A stretch of DNA of 39,364 nt from the NCBI GenBank assembly GCA_002104895.1, contig MCFG01000511.1, positions 1 to 39,364 on the forward strand, written 5' to 3'. Shown in pieces: positions 18,628-28,460 of the stretch (its first letter is position 1; each line of letters begins with the position of its first letter). The notes below the pieces were generated by a model. The model was given only the letters and a program-made list of their open reading frames with translations, ran no database searches and was not told the origin of the DNA. Source of the stretch: Anaeromyces robustus. Its lineage: Eukaryota; Neocallimastigomycota; Neocallimastigomycetes; Neocallimastigales; Neocallimastigaceae. The position numbers were made by a program, and so were the translations under genes.

Positions 18628-19196
18628 TGTAACGGTATCAACAACGACATTAAGGAACTTCGTGGCTTAACGGTAACTACTTCTGCCTTTATCATAGATA
18701 TCACTGGTTCGAATCCTACTTTTACCTTTTTGATTTGGAAAATTATTCATTTATTTAGTTATTAATACATTTGTTCATTTACTTATTTTATTAATAGAAT
18801 TATTTAGTCTATAATTATTCATTCACTTAGTTAGATTTATTTAGATATTAGTTATTCGTTCACTTAGATATAAATACGATTTTATTTAGATACTAATTAT
18901 GTATTCACTTAATTATAGTAATAGTTAAATAATTAAATATTTTGTTATTCAAATAAGTAAACCAATCATGTAATGATTTAGAATAAGTCTTGAATATAAA
19001 AGAAATGTATTAATATTATTTTTACTCTTTGAGTCATTATTAATAAGAAAAATATTAAATATTTAAATATTAAATAAAATACAAAATAAATCCATAAACA
19101 TTATGTTTTAATATTGTGTTATTTATTTTGTTTGTTTATTTTATTTTAATTATTGAAATACAACAACCTAGTGAATTTCTCACTAAGTTCGTTACA
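18628..19196 (+). repeat. Solo LTR-B, TSD ATTAT
   Basis: 569 bp, TGTAACGGTATC to GTTCGTTACA, the same family as the TRIM LTRs but on the plus strand. ATTAT at 18623-18627 and 19197-19201. tRNA-like module: A box TGGCTTAACGG (18663-18673), B box GGTTCGAATCC (18706-18716). Confidence 0.9.
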
Positions 19197-19201
19197 ATTA
19201 T

Positions 19202-19628
19202 TAATAAAACGCACACGATACTCTTTGGAAGGTTATTACTTCGATAATACTCTGACGAATAACGAACTACAGTCACCGAAGGCTGTAGGTCGGTCGTGAA
19301 GGTAAAACGACTTAAAATTATTTTTTTTATTTTCTTGCGAGGTCTCGTATATGTCTCTTGTTAGTAGCTTTTGCCAGTTTATTTTTTTTTGTTGTAAGGC
19401 TATAAAAACGAACTTTTATTATATTTACTAAAAAAAAAAAAAAAAAAAAAAAGAAGTATTAATTCTAATTATATATAAATTAAAATTTTTTTTGGGTAAT
19501 TAATTCAAAAAAAATTTTTTTTTATTAAGATTTCCGGGTTAAGTTTAACTTGCATAGTAATTGGGCTAGCAAGCTCTGTACTGCTATATTTTAAATCGAA
19601 TATAATAACCGTGGCGCAAGAATGGAAT
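19202..19628 (+). other. Leader remnant of another Ty3-type element
   Basis: Contains the conserved structured block (19250-19410) and a 23-A tract (19430-19452), the layout of the LTR-A leader. A short open frame reaches 19628 and resumes at 26114 after the complete Ty3 element (TVAQEWNDIIQEI), so the target of that insertion was itself a retroelement leader or gag start. Confidence 0.5.
19250..19410 (+). ncRNA. Conserved leader RNA structure, copy 2
   Basis: The hairpins match those of copy 1: 19267-19272/19283-19288, 19293-19297/19307-19311 and 19339-19343/19353-19357. In the first stem a U-G pair of copy 1 is an A-U pair here, with both bases changed. In the second a U-G pair is a U-A pair. 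Confidence 0.5.
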
Positions 19629-20267
19629 TGGAAAGATATTATACGCCACATTATAATATCTTTAATTTTAAATTCAGCCACTTTTCAAGTAACTGAATTA
19701 CAAAAAATATTTCTGTAAAATTATTGTGAAACAATAATTTAAATCAATTAAATAAAGTTCAAAACAAAATAAATTATTAATTTATTTTGTGAAATATTAA
19801 TTTTTTCACTTTTAATTTATAAAATTTTTCATTGTTTTTAAATTTAAAATATATAATAAAATATATTATTAATATTAGAATAATAAATAAATAATAAATG
19901 AACTCAATTGAAATTATTTAGTCTTAGTTTAAATAGTTAATTTAAAATTTCCATTTTTAGAAATAATAAATAAATTTATTAAATAATAAAGTTTAGTTAG
20001 TTAGATAGCCCGTAAATAAATAGAAATTAAATATAAATAAATTAGTATAATATATAATAAATATAATTATAAAAAAAATATAAAAATACTTCAAAATTTC
20101 TTAAATTTTGAAAGGTGTAATTGTTATTATTTTAAATTTTTTAATTTTCAGAAAATTAATAAAACATATATTTTAACAAAATATATTTTTATTAGAATAT
20201 TTTTTTTAATTTTCGTGTTAGTGTTTTTAAATTGTTGTTGTAATCTATTTTTTAACAATCCTTTACA
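19629..20267 (+). repeat. LTR-C, 5' LTR
   Basis: 639 bp, TGGAAAGATATT (TGT in the 3' copy) to CCTTTACA. TATAAAAAT at 20079-20087 lies 38 bp before GTAATTGTTAT (20117-20127), the proposed RNA start, giving a U3 of about 488 bp and an R-U5 of 151 bp. Confidence 0.95.
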
Positions 20268-20278
20268 ATAACAATTAC
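20268..20278 (+). promoter_or_regulatory. Self-primer binding site of the complete Ty3 element
   Basis: ATAACAATTAC, the first 11 bases inside the LTR, is the exact complement of LTR bases 20117-20127. Eleven bases is the length described for Tf1 of fission yeast, where the 5' end of the RNA primes its own reverse transcription. Confidence 0.7.
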
Positions 20279-20483
20279 CTTTGATTTTAAAAAAAAAAAT
20301 ACGTTACAACAACCAGTCCAGAAGCTACTAGTTAGAATACTACCAGTTAGAAAACTACCAGTTAGAAAACTACCAGTTAGAAAACTACCAGTTAGAAAGC
20401 TACCAGTCCAGAAGCTGCCAGTTAGAATATAACTTGTTCAAGAAACTGCCTTGCTACTAGTAAAAGTACGTGGTTTGGAAGAC

Positions 20484-20529
<46 letters not shown>

Positions 20530-20709
20530 TTTTTATTTATTTATTATTTAAGAAAACTCGACCGACACCCATTGCAATCGGGATAGCGTCCTGGTCGACT
20601 TTTCATAAAATATAATAAATAAGTTAGTTAAGTCAATTCATACAAAGTGTCAGACTTAATTATTATTAATAGTATTTTGGAGAATCTCTCATTAGAAGAA
20701 CGAAGCAAT
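20279..20709 (+). other. 5' leader of the complete Ty3 element
   Basis: Tandem 15-base repeats (ACTACCAGTTAGAAA and variants, about 20330-20440) are followed by a 40-A tract (20487-20526). A hairpin with CGACC/GGTCG ends (about 20558-20600) follows, then the gag start. The frame is open from 20647 but the first ATG is at 20710. Confidence 0.6.
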
Positions 20710-23700
20710 ATGGGAGAACAACACAATCAACATTTCAAATTAGTAAACGAACCCCCTATTTTCACAGGGAAGCACGGAGATTTAGATGGATTCCTAACTC
20801 GAGCAGAATTAACAATGGAATCCAATCCAGAACGGTTCAGGGAAGATGAAAATAAAATCAGATTCCTCATGTCGTATATGTTTGGAAAAGCTTTAGAATG
20901 GGCCTCAGTGTTAAGAAGAAACAACAGCCCATTGCTTAACGACTACCATGAATTTGTTAGGGAACTCCGATCAAATTTCGGAGACTACACTACAGAAGCA
21001 GTGGTAGCGAATGAGAGATTATGCAACCTCAGACAAAAGCGCTTCGGATATGTTTTTGAGTATATAACCGAATTTCAGAGAATCGGTCAGAGCTCAAATT
21101 TTAATGAAAGCGCTAAAATTCATATGTTTATTAGAGGTTTAAAACAGCAATTGAGGGAAAAGATTGCTGTAGTAGATCCAAATCCCAATTCCCTAGAAAG
21201 ACTGTTTAGAACTGTTGTAACAGTCGAAAATTTGATTAAAAGAAATGATACGTTGGAAACGTATTATCAACATCAAACAGGTAATGATCCTATGGACATT
21301 GACCTGTATCGAATAAGAAAAAATCCAAGGACCTCCCAGTATTATCAGCCGTATAAAAATCCATACAGAGAAGAGACTAAAACTTTTGAAGAAGAAAGGA
21401 AGAAAGGAGTTTGTTTCTACTGTAAACAAAAAGGACACATGAGGTTCAACTGCCCGAATAAGAAAAGACCGAAACAAATGAAAATAATTAAGAGAACCTT
21501 ACGCGAGAAAGGAATTGAACCTGGTGCTACCGTGGGTTTACATAAATCAAACTTAAAAAAGGCTACTGTAGAAGAAGAAAGGAATAACGTGATTGACTTT
21601 TATATTAGTACTAATGAGGTGAACGAACACAAAGCTAGGGTACTCATTGATTCTGGGGCAGACCTTAATTTTATTCACCCAGAATTTGCTAAATTAATCG
21701 GTATTAATATAAATCAAATAAAGGAACCTTTTGGAGTGTCTGGGTTAGGCTATGGAATTTCCAAGGTTAAAAAAGAAACAGAAAAATGTATTTTAAGAAA
21801 AAGAAACCACTATGAACTTATTAAATTTTATGTCCTTCGAATCCCTGATGTCGATATCATTTTAGGTTTACCTTGGATCGAAAAGCACTGCCCCTCAAAC
21901 TACCACGATAATAAGAAATTAGCTTTCAGTTCTGGTTTCTGTGCACGTTTCTGCAATTATGGAAAGAGAAAAAGAAACTCAAAGAAAGAAAAGAAACCAG
22001 TTATCAAAATTATATCAAGAAAAGGAAAAGAACCTGCTGAAGATGAAGGTGAGAGGAATGAGGTTAAGAAGACGTTTAAGGAAGAACCCTCTATTTCAAA
22101 AGCTAACTGGTCTATTGAAGACGAAGAAGAGAGAGAAGAATATTTCAAAGGAAGATTAGTTCGTACAATCAATGATAGTGATGTTGACTATGAAAGTGAT
22201 GTTAATGATAGTTTTATGTTTGATAGTAATAGCGATAGTACTAGTGATATTGATAGCATTAATGATAGTATTAGTGACAGTAAAATTAGTGAAGAAATTA
22301 GTGATAGTAATAATAACGATTTTAGTAATAAAAAAGATAAAAATAAATGTAATAATGATTCTTGTAATGAAAATTCATGTATTAAAAAAGAAAGTAAAAT
22401 ATCTTATGCATGTAGAGTTATTAAAAAATTAAATATTATAAATAAAGATGAAAAAATGGTCACTGTACCATCACAATATATTGATTTTATTGATGTGTTT
22501 AATGAACAAAATTGTAAGAAATTGCCTCCACATCGTGATTACGATTGTGAAATAAAATTAAAAGAAAATAGTAGTTTGTTTTACGGACCACTATATTCTT
22601 TAAATGAAATTGAAAGAGAGGAATTAAAAAGATATTTAAAAGAGAATTTAGAAAAAGGGTTTATTAGAAAATCTACTTCTCCTGCTGGAGCACCTATTCT
22701 TTTCGTTAAAAAAAAGGATGGTTCTTTACGTTTGTGTGTTGATTATAGAAAACTTAATGAAATGACCATCCGCAATTCATATCCTCTTCCTTTAATCAGT
22801 GACTTATTAGATAGAGTCAAAGGAGCCAAAATATTTACTAAATTAGACTTAAAATCTGCATATAATTTAGTAAGAATCAAAGAAGGAGATGAATTCAAAA
22901 CTGCATTTCGTACTCGTTATGGTCATTATGAATATTTAGTAATGCCTTTCGGGTTAAAAAATGCTCCAGCTACATTTCAACATTTTATAAATGATGTTTT
23001 AAGTGATTATCTTGATGAATTCGTAATCTCTTATATTGATGATATCCTCATATACTCTAAGAATATTAAAGAACATCATACTCATGTAACAAAGGTATTA
23101 ATTAAATTGTTAGAAAATAATTTATACTTAAACTTGGAAAAGTGTGAATTTGATGTAGAAGAAACAACCTTTCTTGGATATGTAATTTCTAGACGTGGTT
23201 TAGAAATGGATAAAGAAAAGGTAAAAGCAGTTTTAGATTGGCCTGTTCCAAAAAATGTCAAAGAGATACAATCATTTATTGGATTATGCAATTACTACCG
23301 TATTTTTATTAAAGACTTTGCAAAAATTGCTAATCCATTACACAAACTTACAAGAAAAAATGTTCCTTATAATTGGAGTGATGAACAACAAAATGCTTTT
23401 GATACTTTAAAAAATCTCTTTACCTCTGCTCCAATTTTAAAACACCCTGATAGTAATCAACAATTCATTGTTGAAACCGATGCAAGTAATTTTGCTGTTG
23501 GAGCAATTCTTTCTCAAGAATTCGATGGAAAGTTACATCCCATTGCATTTCTTTCGAAAAGCCTCAATCAAGCTCAAAGAAACTACCCAATTTATGATAA
23601 AGAATTACTTGCTATCAAGACTGCTTTAGAAGAATGGCGTCATTACTTAGAAGGCGCTCGACAACGGTTTATTATTTATACTGATCACAAAAATCTCACA

Positions 23701-25437
23701 TTCCCAAGAAAACCTGAGATGCTTTCGCAAAGACAAATTAGATGGAATGAATTCTTGTCACGATTTGATTTCGAACTTATTTATCGTGCAGGAAAGAAAT
23801 CAGGTAAACCCGATATTTTATCTCGTAGAAGTGATCATCTTTTTAATGTTTACAGAATTACTTCTTGTTGTGTTATTCGTGTTTGCAACATTGAAGATAA
23901 AACTATTGTCAGTTCTATACTTAAAAACTTAAAATCAGACGAATTTTATAATAAAGCTAGAGAATTCATATTAGAAGGAAGGAACGGGAATGCTCCCTTT
24001 AAAAAGATGGATTGTTTAAAATTAGACGGAGATGGTTTCTTGTTATTTAATAATCTCATTTACGTTCCGTATAATCTTCGTGGCAAAATTCTTGAAATTC
24101 ATCATGATTCGATAACAGCAGGTCATTTTGGTGTTTTGAAAACATTCGAATTAATCTCTAGAAATTTTTGGTGGCCTAAAATGAGAAAAGATATTAAAAA
24201 ATTTATTAAGTCTTGTTTTATTTGTTGCAAGTCAAAAGTTCCAAAACATAAACCTTATGGATTACTCTCCCCATTGTCCACTCCAGAAAGACCTTGGAAG
24301 GAAATTTCAATGGACTTCATAGTTGAACTTCCTAAATCAAGAGAAATGACTACTATTATGGTTGTAGTCGATAGGTTAACTAAGATGGCTCATTTTATTC
24401 CTTTACGTTGTCTGCCTACTGCTTCAATCGCAGCTGATTCATTCATTAACAATATATTCCGTCTTCATGGTTTTCCAGATTCCATTATTTCTGATAGAGG
24501 CTCCCAATTTACTTCTGAATTTTGGAATAGAATGTGTAAGTTACTTGATATTAATCATTCTCTTTCCACTGCTAATCATCCTCAGACTGACGGTCAAACG
24601 GAGAGGGTGAATGGAATCTTGGAACAATATCTTCGATGCTTTATTAACGAAAGACAAAATAATTGGGTGGATATTTTACCTTTTGCTGAATTTTCTTATA
24701 ATAATACTATCCACCAATCTACTAAACAATCACCTTTCTTTTCCAATTATGGATTTAATCCTAAATTCTCTCCAGAAATTCCATCCTTTGATAATCCAAA
24801 TAGCGCTGAAAAAAGAGTCATTGATATTGAAAATAATATTAAACTCCTTAAAGAAAACTTGAATAATGCTAAGAAAACCTATAAAAAGTATGCAGACAAA
24901 AGAAGATTGAATGCTCCTAGTTTTGAAGTGGGTCAACAAGTGTGGTTATACAAAGGTCTCAATATAAAAAATAGCAAGAAAAAATTAGCAGATCAAATGA
25001 TGGGTCCTTTTACTATTACTAAAAAAGTTAGTCCTCTCGCTTTCGAATTAGATCTTCCTAGTGATATGCGTTGTCATCCTGTCTTTCATGTTTCTCTTTT
25101 AGAACCATATCACGAAAATGAATTTAAAGGTAGATCTTTGAGACCTAGAAGAAATACACATCTAACTGTTGACTCAATCGATAAAAGTCCGGATAAGATA
25201 ATCGATATGAAGACCTATAAAGGTGAAACTTATTATCTTATGTCCTGGAAAGGTAACGATCCAGTAGATCAATCGTGGATCAAAGAAGACCAAGTAACAG
25301 ACAAACAATTAATTCAGCAATACCTTAGAAGATCTAGAAAAGGTAAGAGTTCTGAAGAGGATGACTTTAATAATGACTATTATATTAGACATAAGCCTCG
25401 ACCTGTTTTTATTAACATTGAACCAAGAAAATTGTAA
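20710..25437 (+). CDS. Ty3 Gag-Pol polyprotein with chromodomain
   Basis: 1575 residues from ATG 20710 (the frame extends to a GTG at 20647, not a eukaryotic start). Gag capsid about 1-200; CCHC knuckle CFYCKQKGHMRFNC at about 235-248; protease LIDSGADLNFI near 311. A linker (about 485-570) is dominated by Asp-Ser repeats and Asn. Reverse transcriptase has FVKKKDGSLRLCVDYRKLN and YIDDILIYS (about 774); RNase H has ETDAS (about 922) and YTDHKNL. The integrase has an H-H-C-C zinc site (about 1130-1175) and D, D, E at about 1200, 1260 and 1296 (TDGQTERVNG), then a GPF/Y module (about 1428, HPVFHVSLLEPY). A C-terminal chromodomain (about 1495-1540, YLMSWKGND) should direct integration to marked chromatin. 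Gag and Pol share one frame, as in Tf1, so no frameshift is needed for Pol. All key residues appear intact. Confidence 0.95.
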   Translation: MGEQHNQHFKLVNEPPIFTGKHGDLDGFLTRAELTMESNPERFREDENKIRFLMSYMFGKALEWASVLRRNNSPLLNDYHEFVRELRSNFGDYTTEAVVANERLCNLRQKRFGYVFEYITEFQRIGQSSNFNESAKIHMFIRGLKQQLREKIAVVDPNPNSLERLFRTVVTVENLIKRNDTLETYYQHQTGNDPMDIDLYRIRKNPRTSQYYQPYKNPYREETKTFEEERKKGVCFYCKQKGHMRFNCPNKKRPKQMKIIKRTLREKGIEPGATVGLHKSNLKKATVEEERNNVIDFYISTNEVNEHKARVLIDSGADLNFIHPEFAKLIGININQIKEPFGVSGLGYGISKVKKETEKCILRKRNHYELIKFYVLRIPDVDIILGLPWIEKHCPSNYHDNKKLAFSSGFCARFCNYGKRKRNSKKEKKPVIKIISRKGKEPAEDEGERNEVKKTFKEEPSISKANWSIEDEEEREEYFKGRLVRTINDSDVDYESDVNDSFMFDSNSDSTSDIDSINDSISDSKISEEISDSNNNDFSNKKDKNKCNNDSCNENSCIKKESKISYACRVIKKLNIINKDEKMVTVPSQYIDFIDVFNEQNCKKLPPHRDYDCEIKLKENSSLFYGPLYSLNEIEREELKRYLKENLEKGFIRKSTSPAGAPILFVKKKDGSLRLCVDYRKLNEMTIRNSYPLPLISDLLDRVKGAKIFTKLDLKSAYNLVRIKEGDEFKTAFRTRYGHYEYLVMPFGLKNAPATFQHFINDVLSDYLDEFVISYIDDILIYSKNIKEHHTHVTKVLIKLLENNLYLNLEKCEFDVEETTFLGYVISRRGLEMDKEKVKAVLDWPVPKNVKEIQSFIGLCNYYRIFIKDFAKIANPLHKLTRKNVPYNWSDEQQNAFDTLKNLFTSAPILKHPDSNQQFIVETDASNFAVGAILSQEFDGKLHPIAFLSKSLNQAQRNYPIYDKELLAIKTALEEWRHYLEGARQRFIIYTDHKNLTFPRKPEMLSQRQIRWNEFLSRFDFELIYRAGKKSGKPDILSRRSDHLFNVYRITSCCVIRVCNIEDKTIVSSILKNLKSDEFYNKAREFILEGRNGNAPFKKMDCLKLDGDGFLLFNNLIYVPYNLRGKILEIHHDSITAGHFGVLKTFELISRNFWWPKMRKDIKKFIKSCFICCKSKVPKHKPYGLLSPLSTPERPWKEISMDFIVELPKSREMTTIMVVVDRLTKMAHFIPLRCLPTASIAADSFINNIFRLHGFPDSIISDRGSQFTSEFWNRMCKLLDINHSLSTANHPQTDGQTERVNGILEQYLRCFINERQNNWVDILPFAEFSYNNTIHQSTKQSPFFSNYGFNPKFSPEIPSFDNPNSAEKRVIDIENNIKLLKENLNNAKKTYKKYADKRRLNAPSFEVGQQVWLYKGLNIKNSKKKLADQMMGPFTITKKVSPLAFELDLPSDMRCHPVFHVSLLEPYHENEFKGRSLRPRRNTHLTVDSIDKSPDKIIDMKTYKGETYYLMSWKGNDPVDQSWIKEDQVTDKQLIQQYLRRSRKGKSSEEDDFNNDYYIRHKPRPVFINIEPRKL

Positions 25438-25469
25438 TCTCGCAGGAGCTCGACTTTAAAGAGAGAGAT

Positions 25470-26108
25470 TGTAAAGATATTATACGCCACATTATAATAT
25501 CTTTAATTTTAAATTCAGCCACTTTTCAAGTAACTGAATTACAAAAAATATTTCTGTAAAATTATTGTGAAACAATAATTTAAATCAATTAAATAAAGTT
25601 CAAAACAAAATAAATTATTAATTTATTTTGTGAAATATTAATTTTTTCACTTTTAATTTATAAAATTTTTCATTGTTTTTAAATTTAAAATATATAATAA
25701 AATATATTATTAATATTAGAATAATAAATAAATAATAAATGAACTCAATTGAAATTATTTAGTCTTAGTTTAAATAGTTAATTTAAAATTTCCATTTTTA
25801 GAAATAATAAATAAATTTATTAAATAATAAAGTTTAGTTAGTTAGATAGCCCGTAAATAAATAGAAATTAAATATAAATAAATTAGTATAATATATAATA
25901 AATATAATTATAAAAAAAATATAAAAATACTTCAAAATTTCTTAAATTTTGAAAGGTGTAATTGTTATTATTTTAAATTTTTTAATTTTCAGAAAATTAA
26001 TAAAACATATATTTTAACAAAATATATTTTTATTAGAATATTTTTTTTAATTTTCGTGTTAGTGTTTTTAAATTGTTGTTGTAATCTATTTTTTAACAAT
26101 CCTTTACA
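25470..26108 (+). repeat. LTR-C, 3' LTR
   Basis: 639 bp, TGTAAAGATATT to CCTTTACA, preceded by the purine tract AAAGAGAGAGA. Followed by the target duplication GGAAT. Confidence 0.95.
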
Positions 26109-26113
26109 GGAAT

Positions 26114-26456
26114 GACATCATACAAGAGATAAGCTGCACGTCAGACATTGCGTACTATCTTAATAAAGAATTTTTTTTTTTTTGTTTTAATACCATTAAT
26201 ATTTTTTTTTATATACTATTAAGCAATATTTTTTTTTAGGTGAATGTATCAATTATAAATAAATCAATAATTAATTATATAAGTGAATGTATCAATTATA
26301 AATAAATAAATCAATAATTAATTATATAAGTGAATAAATAAATAGATAATTAAATAAATAATAAATTTTCCATAAATAAATATACAATTGTAAGTTAAAA
26401 ATTAAAATTTAATAATTAATCCTTGATTATGTAAACAAACTTCAGCATCTAATATT
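26114..26456. other. Flank of the Ty3 insertion, then A/T repeats
   Basis: The first about 50 bases continue an open frame from 19628. Then come T-rich runs and a twofold repeat of GTGAATGTATCAATTATAAATAAAT (about 26240-26330), reminiscent of LTR-B-type A/T tracts but with no defined ends. Confidence 0.4.
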
Positions 26457-27309
26457 ATGAAGAAATTAAGAAATTTATTTGAAAAAAAGAAATTCGCTAA
26501 TGTAAACTATTGGGTAAGAAGGCTATACTCCTTGAAAGATAAGAATCTATCAGAATGTAAAGATATCCTTAACCAAATCAATGAAATATTTGAAATAATG
26601 GTTAACAATGATATAAAACTTAGTACCTTGGAAAAGTTTAGGATTATTTACTTTTTATTTCCCAGGTACTGAAACTGTAGAAGATTTTCTAAAGGAAGCC
26701 ATGAACAAGATTAACTACCAAATTTATTTACATAGTACTTTTGATTACAATAGAAGTATTTCTGATAACAAGGACTTAATAGAACTCGATAATATTGAAA
26801 CGAAAAGAAAAAATAATTACAATTATAAGTTCAATAACGCTCCAAATCCAACACCAAATTATTGCTATATATGCAAAGTATTTGGCCATATTACCGACAA
26901 CTGTATACATAATCCATTTAAGAAAAATACAAAAATTAAGAAGAATAAAAATACCAAGAATTTAAAATGAAATAAAGAATATAAACAATTAAAGAATAAT
27001 ATAAATAATGAAAAACAAAAAAAAAAGCATTTCAAATGTTGAATATGTCGAACATTCTTCTGACGATGAGATCTCCTTTGATGATTTAAAAGCCATGTAT
27101 GATAAAGAAATATATAATATTGAACCAATTAAAGAAACAAAGCCCAATAATCAAGAAAATGCAAGTGAAGAGATTACAAAGTCTTTTGTAATTTTAATGA
27201 TCAACCCATCAAATGATCACACAATTTGGACATTTGATACCGGTGCATCAGAGTATATCACCAATAATAAAGATATCCTTACTGAATTCAGAGAAGAAAA
27301 AATAACAAT
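26457..27309 (+). pseudogene. Copia-3 fragment: Gag, CCHC knuckle, start of protease
   Basis: Three consecutive open pieces: central Gag (26457-26672); Gag C-terminus with knuckle CYICKVFGHITDNC (about 26863-26904); and 27008-27309 with an acidic linker and the protease active site TFDTGASEYIT (about 27230). Frameshifts or stops separate them (about 26672, 26970). The reading is cut at 27310 by a truncated LTR-C just after EEKIT, close to the point where Copia-1 enters this window. Confidence 0.75.
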
Positions 27310-27423
27310 TGTAAAGATATTTAACGCCACTATACATAGTGATTAAATTACATAAAATAATTCTGTAAAATTATTGTTTCACAGTAATATAAATCAATTA
27401 AATAAAGTTCGAAACAAAATAAT
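27310..27423 (+). repeat. Truncated LTR-C fragment
   Basis: About 114 bp matching the first part of LTR-C (TGTAAAGATATTTAACGCC, then AATCAATTAAATAAAGTTCGAAACAAAATAA in diverged form). It ends abruptly against an inverted copia gag. Confidence 0.7.
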
Positions 27424-27425
27424 AA

Positions 27426-27668
27426 TTAAATTTTCTCAGCATCTTCTAATTTTGTTTCCAAATCCTCAATAAGCTTAAGAGTTTCTGAGTCTTTTAAGAA
27501 TTTATTTCTTTCTTCTTGAAGTCTTTTCTTAAATTTACTACTTATGTCAATATTGACATATTGTAATTTTCCCTTGGATTTGAGAATATGGTTGATAAGG
27601 AATTCCCATTTTTCAAAGTTATCCTTAGTAAGGCGTTCTTCAATTTGTAATTTAACTTGTTCAGACAT
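27426..27668 (-). pseudogene. Inverted copia Gag N-terminus
   Basis: 80 codons from ATG 27668 to TAA 27426-27428. It starts like a copia Gag (IEERLTKDNFEKWEFLINHIL) and ends in a charged helix. It faces the Gag remainder at 26457-27309, which lacks exactly this N-terminal part, so the two probably come from related copies joined by an inversion around the LTR fragment. Confidence 0.6.
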
Positions 27669-28080
27669 GTCGAGGTTTTAGTATTGAGACTCTTAATCTA
27701 ATATTTTATTTAGGTTTTAATAAGTTTTATTTATTAATAATTGTTTTTTTTTTAAAGTAATTACTTGAATTACAAAAATTTTAAGAAAAATTATTACGTA
27801 TTTATAATAGAGTTTCATAAATACAATATGCTATCACATTATGCTTTTTAATTTAAATTTAGTATTTTCTATATTAGAATTTCGTGTTTTTCATTATTTA
27901 ATAATAAAATATTATTCATTTTATCATCTATAATATACAATTTTCTTCATAATTAATTACATAATCTTTTCTTTTACATAATTTATATATTCTTTATTTA
28001 ATTCTTTTAATTTATTATTAATTTTATCTAGATAATTATAATTATCATGTAAAAAACTACTGTATAAATCTGTTTATCAA
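27669..28080. other. A/T-rich region with a short minus frame
   Basis: A minus-strand frame of about 32 codons near 27960-28060 encodes a charged helical stretch (LDKINNKLKELNKEY). It lies in line with the decayed coding-like region at 28081-28460. No family is recognised. Confidence 0.3.
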
Positions 28081-28460
28081 TCCCAAAGAGATTAGTCTGT
28101 AAGATTGACAAAACTCCCATTACCATTTTCTCTTTCTGAAGGACCGCTGTGATTAGAAGTATAGGACTAAGTTAAAGGATTGAAGGTAGGAGTAAGGGTC
28201 AGTCAGGGTAGGACTGGTGGATGGTTCAACTAAAGTACTAGAAACCATGTCTTGAGATATCAATCTTTCCAAAATAAACCTGTTAGAGTATCAGTTGGTG
28301 AAGTGTTTTTACCTAAAAGATCATAATCACCTAATTCCACAATAACCATATTTTTTTTTTAATATAATCACACGTAGCTTTATCAGTTACCTGTTCTTCA
28401 AACCTCAAGTTTGAGCATCAGATTGTAGGTTTATTATTTTTAACAGTTCGTTTGAATTTA
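28081..28460 (-). pseudogene. Possible decayed gene, minus strand, unrecognised
   Basis: G+C is higher than in the flanks. Minus-strand pieces look coding but change frame and contain stops: one near 28350-28260 (VELGDYDLLGKNTSPTD), one near 28250-28160 (Ser/Thr/Pro-rich) and one near 28140-28095 (PSERENGNGSFVNL). It could be a decayed host gene or an unannotated gene with introns. I cannot assign a family. Confidence 0.3.

Larger units (their letters stand above)
19629..26108 (+). mobile_element. Complete chromodomain Ty3 retrotransposon (LTR-C element)
   Basis: 6480 bp with 639-bp LTRs at both ends (19629-20267 and 25470-26108). Apart from the third base I saw no difference between the LTRs when reading them side by side. 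GGAAT flanks both sides (19624-19628, 26109-26113). A single ORF of 1575 codons encodes Gag, protease, reverse transcriptase, RNase H, integrase and chromodomain. The self-priming site and the purine tract (AAAGAGAGAGA) are in place. This is a recent, possibly still competent insertion of the chromovirus, Tf1/sushi-like branch. Confidence 0.95.

Noticed and set aside
18655-18730. A second tRNA gene candidate (TGGCTTAACGG / GGTTCGAATCC)
   Set aside because: The T stem has only two good pairs, the D stem none, and the sequence lies inside LTR-B.
19251-19266. Hammerhead ribozyme core (CTGACGA)
   Set aside because: The GAAA box and the required stems are missing, and the homologous copy at 9288 reads CTGGCAA, so the core is not conserved.
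20330-20440. CRISPR-like array
   Set aside because: Units are contiguous 15-mers without spacers, in a retrotransposon leader of a eukaryote.
20647-20709. Upstream extension of Gag-Pol to a GTG at 20647
   Set aside because: Eukaryotic elements start at ATG; the first ATG, at 20710, gives a normal Gag N-terminus.
22172-22432. Plus ORF rich in Ile/Val/Met
   Set aside because: Shifted-frame reading of the Asp-Ser repeat linker of Gag-Pol.
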